From the NCBI GenBank assembly GCA_932294355.1, contig OW028747.1, forward strand, positions 27,181,501 through 27,245,500: DNA of 64,000 nt, given 5' to 3'. The stretch comes from Aporophyla lueneburgensis. Taxonomy: Eukaryota > Arthropoda > Insecta > Lepidoptera > Noctuidae. The position numbers were made by a program, and so were the translations under genes. Position 1 is the first letter of the stretch; each line of letters begins with the position of its first letter. The notes beneath the pieces are model-generated. The model searched no databases, had not been told where the DNA came from, and was given only the letters and a program-made list of their open reading frames with translations. This document shows, one piece after another, positions 11,822 to 20,723 of the stretch.

Positions 11822-12013
11822 CTACTCTGAGAAGAAAGCCGAAACAACCTCAGAGAGGTCACTGTCTTTTTTAAAGTCCAGACGTAATCTTTGTCCGACC
11901 TTGTGAAGAACAAGTGGACTGGTGTCTAAAATGGTGTTTCGAGGAAAGAACCTTACAGATAAAGTGGACCTGTCCAGCAAGTGTACCCATTCGTCAGTAA
12001 TCGTGTAGCTCAA
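11822..12013 (-). repeat. Interspersed repeat F, copy with a 63-codon ORF
   Basis: A 63-codon ORF on the minus strand ending in FSE. It is not a gene: the segment reading AAAGATTACGTCTGGACTTT, then GACCTCTCTGAGGTTGTTTC and TTCTTCTCAGAGTAGTC, recurs at 24870-25015, 31110-31260 and 32370-32520. The family is unidentified. Confidence 0.55.
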
Positions 12014-12094
12014 CTCAGAATATCAGGAGCTCAACGACTCGACGAACAATACCTACCAAATAAAAGACATTTGGCTAAGCCACAAGTGTAGTAG

Positions 12095-12180
12095 CCAAAG
12101 CACTAGGAAGTGATGAAGGGCGGGTGTTTTGGGGGATTATTTTGTCATTTTTATCTTCAAAATTGTTGACTCCAGTACAC
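12095..12180 (+). mobile_element. Non-LTR 3' tail, TTTTGAT-type, partial
   Basis: AAAGCACTAGGAAGTGATGA followed by GGGCGGGTGTTTTGGGGGAT matches the body of the copy at 40317-40490. The terminal microsatellite is lost. Confidence 0.55.
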
Positions 12181-12189
12181 TCTCCAGTG

Positions 12190-13375
12190 TATAGATTACT
12201 TTGGATTTTGGTAGAAACTCAAATTGTCAGATTAGCATTAAAACTAGGTAACTGATGAAAATAAATGTGCCACACATAATGTGACAGACTTACCAAAAAA
12301 ACAATAGGCGCCTACTAAAATTCTGAAAGCAATGAAACGCGTAAACGCTCATCATTTTCGATTGCAATGATGAAACTCGCAGATATAACAAAACTTCATC
12401 TAGCTGATGTTTTTTTGCTCACGACCACGTTGAAACGTCTAAAACCCCATAGACAAAAATACGATTTTACTTTCAATATTTCTGTTAGTAATATTTAACT
12501 TCTTTTAGAGCAACTTTGTTAATATTCAAATGAATTAAGAAATATCCGTTACCAAGCAGGCAAAAAGTTATGATAAAAAACATGCCAAAATAAAAAAAAA
12601 AGCTCCTAAATCTTGGTAATAAATAGAGCATGTATTATTGATTTTTGAAACCATTACATGAGCTATAAAGGTACAGGGGTATTAAGCCACCATTGTCAAG
12701 GTCAGTTGGTCTAATCAAAAAGCTCAAAAACACAAGCTTGATGAAGCTTGTTTCTAACCAGACTAGACAAGCCGTGCTCATAACTCATTACGAGGTCGGT
12801 TTTCAAAGAATTCTTAAAACTCTGCCGAAGCAGAGTTATATCAAAAATACTATTAGACTCATTTGAGTGTCCCCCTCCACGGAAATCTTTAGTAAAAGGC
12901 GAAAGATTTATACGTTTTGAAGGGAAACCAGAGATACTATGAATGTAGATTCGAAGTGACCCAACCAAACGGCGGAGAATCTTAACACCGCGATTCACTA
13001 ATCGGCATGAAATGCACAGTGACATCTTATGGTTTGTATTGAAACTAAAACAGAAACAGTCAAATGGAGTTCGTGGATAGCGACTTCATGCGGTAAAATG
13101 AAATACCATAAATCGAAAGAGAAGTGATAAATAAATGCAATTACTAAATTAATAAGACAAAGAATAGTTGTCTAAAAGCAAATGCTAAAAATGCTTCTCT
13201 AGTTGCACCAATAATACACTTCTAACTTATAAAGGTAAATGCCGAGATAAAAACATAAATAACATTTGTATCCCATATTTCCCCTTTATCTGAAATCGAC
13301 ACAAAACAGATAATTAAAAAAAGGTTCTACAATTTCGAAAAAACAATACAAACTCAGAATAAACTTTCATAACTT
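12190..13375. other. Unique DNA with an unrecognised 104-codon ORF
   Basis: A 104-codon ORF lies on the minus strand at 12711-13025. It has balanced amino-acid composition and GC content a little above its surroundings, but no domain, signal peptide or splice-site pattern that I recognise. It could be an exon, a transposon scrap or chance. The rest of the interval shows nothing. Confidence 0.25.
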
Positions 13376-13380
13376 AAAGC

Positions 13381-13519
13381 AGCGCCATCTATTAAAATAG
13401 TCCCGAACTACGCTTAAATACCTACTCGCCGAAAGCATGTACCAACACCACATTATCAGTTCTTTGTTTGTAACAAATAGGTACTGAACTAGTTTACTAC
13501 ATAATAAATAGATGGCGCT
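13381..13519. repeat. Small inverted-repeat element, GCGCCATCTATT ends
   Basis: AGCGCCATCTATT at 13381-13393 is exactly inverted at 13507-13519, about 113 bp apart. It may be a small MITE. No clear target duplication was identified. Confidence 0.45.
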
Positions 13520-13529
13520 ACTGTATAGT

Positions 13530-14415
13530 TTCTGTGGAACTGTTTCGTAAGGTACCTATTCTATAACTTCACGCTGTTGTTATTGTTTAGATCACACAGA
13601 ATAAATAGTATTTAGGTGTTTAAATAATAGAATTTAAAAAAAGGAGGAGTTTTTCAGTTCACTTGTTTTTACCACAGAACGACGTTCTCAATAAACTGAT
13701 TTGATCAAATCTTCTTTTGTTTGAAAGGGTGAAACTTATGGAGTGGTCCCAACATTTGGTCGAGTTCTGAAAAGTGGTTTTTGAGTTAACTTCAATCGCT
13801 GCTATTAACTTAGCAAGTACGAATTTGTGTGCGGTAGGGTAAGTAAAACAACTAAAAATTAAAAAATAAAAGGTATAACTATGTAAAAAAACACATAACA
13901 AACAATGTGAAAAAATGAATATTTCGGTAGTCGGTGACTTTTGAGTGTGTAGTGTTTTTTTGCAAGTCGATTGTTTTCTTTAAGCACAGTGGTTTTGAAA
14001 CACCAGTGCGTTGTAGGTACTTCATTATACAAGATCAAATTAAATTAGCTGGTAATACCTTACCCACGTGTTAGGGTATCGTTATCGAAAACGAATGTCA
14101 TAAAATTAATCATGTTTTTATCATTCTAACTTTGATGAAATCTTTAAGTTACACTGATTTATGTACCATTAAGACATCCAAACGACTTTTATGCTTTGGA
14201 TTTTGGAAATTGGTAAATCATATCTATGATTCTCGACAATTATAAAACCAGTCAATCGACTACGGTCACTGACCTTCGCTTATCGAATGATGAAAAAAAA
14301 AAATTGTTTCATTCGTTTTCGATACCGGTCTTCAACACACGGCCACGGGTAAAGTTTTACATGGTAATGTAATTTGACAATTCATCCTTTAAAATCGTCA
14401 CAGGAGATATTTTAT
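13530..14415. other. Unique DNA, no gene recognised
   Basis: An 80-codon ORF (13659-13901, minus) has a hydrophobic start and no recognisable domain. It is treated as chance. Confidence 0.45.
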
Positions 14416-14419
14416 CTGC

Positions 14420-14563
14420 CGGGCTCGCGAGATTCTTTCAAAAGAGTTACCGTGGCCCTGGCATATGGGCAACTGAAGGAACACGGGTGGGTTTTAGTCA
14501 GTAAAAGTCTGTTACGCCCTTCCGCTCCACCCTAGAGCGGGAAACGTCATTTGATGATTTCTC
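14420..14563 (+). mobile_element. R1-clade LINE tail, short form
   Basis: Runs from TGCCGGGCTCGCGAGATT to CGTCATTTGATGATTTC. It matches the 3' untranslated end of the R1-clade LINE at 18596-19319. It starts at the same internal point as five other short copies. The poly-A tail is lost. Confidence 0.8.
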
Positions 14564-15195
14564 AAAATGGATATTTCATTCAACAGACGGGTTAGCGGTA
14601 ACTCCACGCGGCCATGTACGGCGTTTGCCACGGAACGACATGCCGTGCGGAACTGTATTACTGCAATAATATTGGTGTGGGAATTAAAACACCCTGTATA
14701 TCCTAGAATAGACGTCTGTTATACATGGTAGACTTCCGAAACCCTTTTGCATTTCAGACGCCATCAGTCCCTTCTGCATTGGAGAGGGTGACCTGAGGAC
14801 GTGACGTTGGTTGTTTTTTTTATTTACATGTTATACATGTAATCAAAAACAATTAACTTAATAAAATTAATATGAGTATATATGTACATACATACAAACA
14901 AACATACATACATTGATACAAACATAAAGACTTAAAAAAAGCGATTATTATTATTACTACATTGTAATAATTAAAATAATTATTATAATTATTTACATAA
15001 GTTAAAAATAATTTATCACTTTCACGAAGAAGTTTGCTAATGATTTGAAAAAATATTTTCACGTTGTACCTACGCGCTACGAGATATTTTTCTACGAGAT
15101 CAATTAATATTAAGAACTCCTCAAATCTGACCTACGTTGATTTAAAAAATACTAAGAAAACAAAATCAAAATTAATATCGGGAAAATTAAGCAAA
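14564..15195. other. Unique AT-rich DNA
   Basis: ATACATACAAAC-type low complexity at about 14880-14920 and ATTATT-rich runs. No gene. Confidence 0.5.
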
Positions 15196-15199
15196 GCCC

Positions 15200-15397
15200 C
15201 ATTTCTTCCCGTGGGTTTCGTAAGAGGCGACTAAGGGACTTACTAAAGAATGGGCAGCAGTGTTCTAAATGCATTTTACCACCATACTGCGATCGCCAAC
15301 CCGCCTTGCCAAGCGTGGCGATTATGGCAAACCCCCCTAATTGGGGGAGGCCATGTCCAGCAGTGGACGTCTTTCGGTTGAAATGGTGATGATGATA
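15200..15397 (+). mobile_element. RTE-tailed SINE-like element
   Basis: Near full-length copy from TTCTTCCCGTGGGTTTCGTA to GGACGTCTTTCGGTTGAAAT with a GGTGATGATGAT tail. Confidence 0.85.
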
Positions 15398-15431
15398 AAG
15401 CAAAGTAAAGAAATTCTTTCTTCATATACAA

Positions 15432-15643
15432 CTAGCTTTTGCCAGCGGCTTCGCCCGCGTGGAGGTCGGAAAATATCCTGCGGGAACATACTACCGGGAT
15501 AAAAAGTAGCCTATGTCCTTTCTCAGGCTCTAAACTATCTGTGTACCAAATTTCATTGAAATCGGTTCAGTAGTTTTATCAGGAAAGCGAGACAGACAGA
15601 CAGACAGACAGAGTTACTTTTGCATTTATAATATTAGTGTAGA
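15432..15643 (-). mobile_element. Non-autonomous Helitron with intact ends
   Basis: On the minus strand it begins TCTACACTAATATTATAAAT, carries (TCTG)n, and ends GAAGCCGCTGGCAAAAGCTAG. It is flanked by A on the left (15431) and T on the right (15644), the A^T insertion site of Helitrons. Confidence 0.9.
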
Positions 15644-15649
15644 TTGCGT

Positions 15650-16355
15650 AGCAATAAGTTTTGCATTTTGAAAATTGATCATTTTGCTCGTTGAAGTCTT
15701 TTCTTCTTCGTTGCAGTTTCGAGCCTACGAAGATAATTTATCTGAAAATTGTGTATCTCTATTGTTATATTTTCAGGAAAATTTTCAATATTTTTGTTTA
15801 GTATCTAAATAACTGCCCATTTTTGGGACACAGACTTTCTTGCTGTGAGGGGGACTGAGCAGTACCTACGCCCACCACACGGTTCCATTGTTGTTGTTGC
15901 CAGATTTCTTCGGATTAGGTTCTGTGTAATCCTCGCTATGTTTTCCTTAATAATTTTAAGAGCAGTTGTGCTGACATATGTAAATTGCACAAAGGAAACT
16001 GTATGCCTGCCTGAGTTCATAATATTGAACCCACGAGCTATTTACTCATAGGTATCACGAAAATGAATGCTGCAAATACATGTTATGCTGTCTTTATACA
16101 ACCTCAGTAACCTAGGAAAACCACTAATCAAATAACTCAGTTTTGTCATGCCCAAAACGTATTTACATTTGTAAAAATGTTTTCTATAGTGCTCTGAATT
16201 ATCGTTTTATTATAAAGTTTAAGTGGGACTGGGGTGGACATTTTTGCCGAAACTGATATGGGAATAAAGGAACCACGAAACCACGAGTCCATTACACAAG
16301 TCCTTCCTAGACATAAGTTGAATTTCTTTTATGTACACTCGCAGTAAGATGCTTT
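15650..16355. other. Unique DNA, no gene
   Basis: Two overlapping short ORFs on opposite strands (15805-16051) are mutual shadows with no domain. Nothing else was recognised. Confidence 0.5.
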
Positions 16356-16359
16356 TGCC

Positions 16360-16443
16360 TTAGAGTGGGTCAGAAGGGGACCTTTGCCCTACAGTGGGAA
16401 CTGTCCCACTGTAGGGCAAAGGTCCGCTTCTGACCCACTCTAA
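16360..16443. repeat. Near-perfect hairpin, 40-bp arms
   Basis: Arms at 16360-16399 and 16404-16443 pair with a single mismatch around a 4-nt loop (ACTG). The arm contains CCTTTGCCCTACAGTGGGA. A related TTTGCCCTATAGTGGGACAG lies about 50 bp downstream. It could be a foldback element or, if transcribed, a small-RNA precursor. Confidence 0.75.
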
Positions 16444-16618
16444 GGACTACTCCTTATCCACTACTCCTTCTACTAAGAAGGCTACTTAGGCTTGGCTTTG
16501 CCCTATAGTGGGACAGTAGGAGTAAAATATCCATAAACGGATTTTACATGTTTTGTAGATAGTTGTAAGTGAATGAAAAATCTATCGTTCCTATACGTAC
16601 GTTTTACGTGTACGTAAC

Positions 16619-16754
16619 ACTGTATAGGTCCCGGCAAACATCTTGAATACCGATTGATGTACCCTTCTCGCCCTTGTGTATTATCCCGCCAATGCGAAAG
16701 AGTGAGAAGGGTATATCAATCGGAGTTCAAGAAGTGTGCCGCGAGGTATACAGT
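16619..16754. mobile_element. Short inverted-repeat MITE, about 136 bp
   Basis: About 50-bp inverted ends with several mismatches. The left arm reads ACTGTATAGG, then CCGGCAAACATCTTGAA, then CCGATTGATGTACCCTTCTC. The right arm is its complement up to TATACAGT. No coding capacity. Superfamily unknown; TA-rich ends would fit Tc1/mariner. Confidence 0.6.
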
Positions 16755-16759
16755 AGGCA

Positions 16760-17350
16760 CAGCCTGTATAAAGTGTCTTGAATAAAAGTACACTTTGATC
16801 TGCATACTTTGAATTCGATTTGCGTACTTAACTGCACGCCAAACTCTTACGGGGTTAGCAGAGTGGATGGAGAATAACTTTTTCTTATTATGTATTATTA
16901 TTATTAAACAAATCATTTAAAAATTGCATGTGTTTAGTGTCACAAATAGGGAATTGAGCAAATTTTTTTTTGTTTTGAATGTTGCAGGTATCCTATTCCG
17001 ACGAAACATGTAACAGTAAAATCAACACACTAAGTGCTATTTCTCAGATTTTTTTTGAAAGTGGTCACTCTCTTAGAACTTACTAATAATAGCAAAAAAA
17101 AAAAAAAAATGATTTCAGTTAAAAAAAAAAATGGCAAAATAAGTAAGATCGATATAAATAATATTTGTCATAATGTTGTCTATAGTTTGGCTTTGGAATC
17201 ACATTCCTAGCTCTATTAGTTTAAAGAGAACGAAAAGTTTAAAAAAATGTCTGTTATTAGGACATTTTTCAAGGTTACTCACTGACAGTAATAGTTAGGG
17301 AGCTGGCGAGCAAAATTTCTATATGATCAGCACACAAGGCAGACGTTATT
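16760..17350. other. Unique AT-rich DNA
   Basis: Poly-A runs and no coding signal. Confidence 0.5.
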
Positions 17351-17354
17351 AATA

Positions 17355-17575
17355 GTGATAATTATACCCGAAGAAACATCAAGGACCTCGTCTGCCACCA
17401 TGGTGACGCTGCGTTGTAAATTTACAGCGTTTCAAAAATGTTTAAAAAAAAAGGTGTGCTATATTATGCGCACACGTCTGCCGCTGGGGCTGATGATCAC
17501 AGTTATCCTGGAAACACAAAGAATCGAAAAGGCAGACATACAGGGCTCTGACTTTTGTAGTATTCAATTTTTTAA
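17355..17575 (+). repeat. Unknown three-copy repeat, copy 1 (open frame)
   Basis: A 77-codon frame containing RLPLGLMITVILETQRIEKA. The DNA TATTATGCGCACACGTCTGC recurs in copy 2, 282 bp downstream. Copy 3, inverted at 18470-18595, encodes a similar peptide (MPLEYMVTIILETKKIEEAD). Several copy 1-copy 3 differences fall at third codon positions, hinting at past coding constraint. The function is not recognised; it could be a gene fragment or transposon ORF. Confidence 0.45.
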
Positions 17576-17639
17576 TTTATTTTTATGATTTAAAAAACTG
17601 TATATGAAGTACACACTTGGCAGATTTGAATTGTTCGAT

Positions 17640-17840
17640 TAAAAACAATGAGAAGAACCACGGAAAAATAGTCTGCCAATATGTTGCCTCTGCGTTGTCT
17701 ATTGACAGTGCTCCAAACATGTAAAAAAAAGAAGGTATGCTATATTATGCGCACACGTCTGCCTCTTGGACAGATGTTTGAATAACTTATGAAATCCAAG
17801 AAAACCGATGAGACAGACGTTCAGGCCTCTGATATTCCAA
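17640..17840 (+). repeat. Unknown three-copy repeat, copy 2 (broken)
   Basis: Tandem partner of copy 1, with TATTATGCGCACACGTCTGC kept exactly. Stops and small changes break the frame seen in copies 1 and 3. CCAAAGGTAGAC at the end could serve as a splice donor, but this is weak. Confidence 0.45.
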
Positions 17841-17844
17841 AGGT

Positions 17845-18465
17845 AGACCATTTGATGTACTTTTTTCAACCCGACGCTCGCGCCAAACCAAGCAGGTATA
17901 AAATATCCCCATAGATCCTTTCGTGCTGTCACTCTTTTCTTTGGGAATATGAGTGAGAACGGTATAACTCAGTTCCGACCGTTTCCGTATTGTGAAACTA
18001 AATGTATAGAGCGTATATCTATATACAGCTTATATCTATATCTATATACGTATTTAACACAAATAAAACGTGATTTAAAAAGTTAAAGACTGTTCCTATC
18101 CAGATCCTAATCCTATTCAGATTACAATCAAGCATGCAATTAAAAAAAAATACTTTCTAATTAGAGTTCCAAGCGCATTTCGTTTCTGCTTGGTATTGAG
18201 AAAAAATATGATTGCATAGATTTCAGCTCCAGAACTTTAAACGTTACCGTGAGTTTAGAGGATAATATTAAACAAAATTATAAGAATAAATCTATTAACA
18301 ATAACAATAATCCCATGCAATACTCGCTGTCCCTTGATTCCGTGAATTTCAAACAGTTATACAGCTGAAAATGAGTGAGCATTTTCGAATCCACAGAGTC
18401 ATAGTGAATCGAATGGGCGCAATGAGAAGCGCGTGCAAATGACTTAGTAGAGCTTTTTTTTTTTG
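17845..18465. other. Unique DNA between repeat copies
   Basis: Contains a TATATC-rich low-complexity stretch (about 18010-18050). The minus strand of 18278-18470 stays open as an extension of copy 3 of the unknown repeat. No other feature. Confidence 0.4.
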
Positions 18466-18469
18466 ACAT

Positions 18470-18595
18470 TTTTACAACTCCGTCGCATGATAACGCAGAG
18501 TCCTGAATGTCTGCCTCTTCGATTTTCTTCGTTTCCAAGATGATTGTGACCATGTACTCCAGAGGCATACATGTGCAGGGCACGCCACAATTGCG
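18470..18595 (-). repeat. Unknown three-copy repeat, copy 3 (inverted)
   Basis: Minus-strand frame with PLEYMVTIILETKKIEEADI, alignable to copy 1. It is cut at about 18595 by the R1-clade LINE fragment, so its upstream part is lost. The frame continues downstream to 18278. Confidence 0.45.
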
Positions 18596-19319
18596 GCGGT
18601 AAGTCCCCTCTTTGAGGAGTGGATAGAGAGGCGCCACGGCGTCCTCACCTTCCGCCTGACGCAGGTTCTCACCGGGCATGGGTGCTTCGGTGGGTTCCTG
18701 TTCAGGATAAAGCGGGAGGATACGCTCGGGTGTTTCCATTGTGAGGATCGTCTGGAGGACACGGTGGAGCATACGGTGGAGGTGTGCCCTGCCTGGGCGG
18801 AGCACCACCGTGTCCTCGTGGAGGCGATCGGCGGCGGCGACCTCTCACGTCCGGCCCTGGTGCGAGCCATGGTACGGAGCGAGAGGGAATGGGAAGCCGT
18901 CACCTCCTTCTGCGAAGCAGTAATGCTCGCGAAGGAGGAGGCGGGGCGTGTGAGGGAGTTGCAGTCACTGCGCCCTCACGTCCCTAGCCGCCGCAGGAGG
19001 AGACGCCCCGGGCGTCGGGAGTCCATAGCGGACTCCCGGCCACCGTAGGCGCGAGCTTGCGGGTGGCGAGCAATGGGTAGCTCGCCGCCCGGTAAGGACC
19101 AGGCTCGGGTCGAGGGCGCGCAGTGTTCCACGCGCGCCTCAAAGAGATGTCAGCAGCAGTGAAGGGGTCTACTAGGACCGATGCCTGCCAGGGTCGCGTG
19201 ATTGTTCGAAAGAGATACCGTGACCCTGGCACATGGGCAACTGATGGAACACGGGTGGGTTTTAGTCAGTAAAAGTCTGACACGCCCTCCCGCTCCGCCC
19301 AGAGCGGGAGAAGTCATTA
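18596..19319 (+). pseudogene. R1-clade LINE: ORF2 C-terminus and 3' UTR
   Basis: The + frame from about 18605 reads as the end of an R1-clade ORF2: LFEEWIERRHGVLTFRLTQ, GHGCFGGFLFRI, then a C-terminal zinc knuckle CFHC-x12-H-x4-C (codons at about 18731-18787) followed by PAW, and a basic C-terminus ending near 19048. In R1-type LINEs this knuckle lies just after the RT and helps bind nucleic acid. The following 270 bp are the family's 3' UTR, which ties the many non-coding tails in this window to this LINE. The copy lacks the usual GATTTCCCATCC poly-A end: it breaks at about 19320, directly into Gypsy pol. Confidence 0.82.
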
Positions 19320-19322
19320 AAT

Positions 19323-20562
19323 CATTTAAATGGAGAGGAACAAACATCTGTAGAGAATGTATGCGCAAAGTACAGTGATATATTTTATTTACCAGGAGAT
19401 AGTTTGACAACGACTGATATTTATAAACATTCAATAACTTTGAAACCTAACACGGCTCCCATATTTTCAAAACCTTACAGATTACCACACGCTCAGAAAA
19501 AGGAAATAGATAGACAGATAGGAAAAATGTTGCAAGAAGGAATTATAGAGGAATGTAGAAGTGAATGGAGTAGTCCAGTGTTACTAGTTCCGAAAAAAAT
19601 AGATTCTAGTGGAGAGAAAAAGTGAAGAATAGTCATTGATTATAGGAAAATAAATAATTGTATTGAGAATGATAAATTCCCTCTACCTAAAATAACAGAA
19701 ATACTGGATTCGCTATCAGGGTGCATATATTTCAGTCATTTAGATTTATATCAAGGTTTTTATAATGTAGAACTTGATAAAGATAGTCGAAAGTATATTT
19801 GGTTCTGGTCAGTACCAGATGACAAGAATGCCAATAGGGCTCAAGACCAGTCCCTCTTCATTTTCCCGGATGATGACAATGGCTATGGCAGGTCTTTCAT
19901 ATGATAAGTGTCTCATTTACCAAGACGATTTGATAGTATTTGGTCGTAATAGTTAAGAATTTACAAGATGTTTTTGAAAGGTTAAGGCAAGTGAATTTAT
20001 AGCTTAATCCCGAAAAATGTGAGTTTTTCAAAAAAGAAATGTTATATTTAGGACATGTAGTGTCTCGAGAAGGTGTTTTGCCTGATCCAGAGAAAATTGA
20101 AATTGTCAAAAATTATCCTTGTCCAAAAACTGATGAAGAAATCAAAGCGTTTTACAGCTTTTGTAAATTATTATAGGAAGTTTATACAGAATTTTGCGGA
20201 AAAAGCTTATCCTTTACACAAATTATGTAGGAAAAATGCGACTGTAATTTGGGACCAAGAGTGTCAGAAAACATTTGAAGATTTGAACCAGTGTTTAGTC
20301 TCACCACCAGTTTTGCAATATCCAGTTTTTCGGAAACTAATCAATTTATTGTACAAACAGACGCAACAGGTTATTTAATTGGAGTTATTTTAAGTAATGG
20401 AAATAAAAAACCTGTTGCGTATGCAAGTAGAAGTTTAAATAGTGCAGAACGGAGATATCCAACAATCGAGAAGGAGTTGTTAGCAATAGTTTGGGCAGTA
20501 AAGTATTTTCGTCCATATCTTTATGGTAGAAAATTCAAAATATTGACGGATCATCGTCCATT
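19323..20562 (+). pseudogene. Gypsy pol: broken RT and RNase H
   Basis: RT is recognisable from YRLPHAQKKEIDRQI through PVLLVPKK and the fingers/palm block HLDLYQGFYNVEL to the catalytic box LIYQDDLIVFG. RNase H follows with QTDATGYLIGV, YASRSLNSAERRYPTIEKE and LLAIVWAVKYFRPYLYGRKF. Breaks seen: an in-frame TGA at about 19623 where a tryptophan is usual, a frameshift near 19800, another near 19950 with a TAG at about 20001, and frame changes near 20150 and 20330. RNase H is then cut at the DHRP motif by a LINE tail. RT copies RNA into DNA and RNase H removes the template, but this copy cannot make either. Confidence 0.9.
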
Positions 20563-20703
20563 CAAAATCAAAAAATCAAAATCAAAAAAATCAAAATCAA
20601 AATCAAAAGTCATTTATTCAAACTAGGCTGAGAGTCAGCACTTTTTGAACGTCAAAGTTACAAAAGACAGTCCCCCCAAAACGCCCGCCCTTCGACTAGT
20701 TAT
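20563..20703 (-). mobile_element. LINE/SINE tail inserted in Gypsy pol
   Basis: It carries, on the minus strand, a 3' tail of (TTTTGAT)n preceded by CAGCCTAGTTTGAATAAATG. CATT occurs on both sides (20559-20562 and 20704-20707), a short probable target duplication. Removing it restores the pol sequence across RNase H. It is therefore younger than the Gypsy copy. Confidence 0.8.
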
Positions 20704-20723
20704 CATTAGTTTATCTTTTTAAT

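Noticed and set aside
18472..18903. 143-codon minus-strand ORF and overlapping frames as a gene
   Set aside because: It lies antisense to the R1-clade ORF2 C-terminus and is a shadow of that GC-rich coding sequence.
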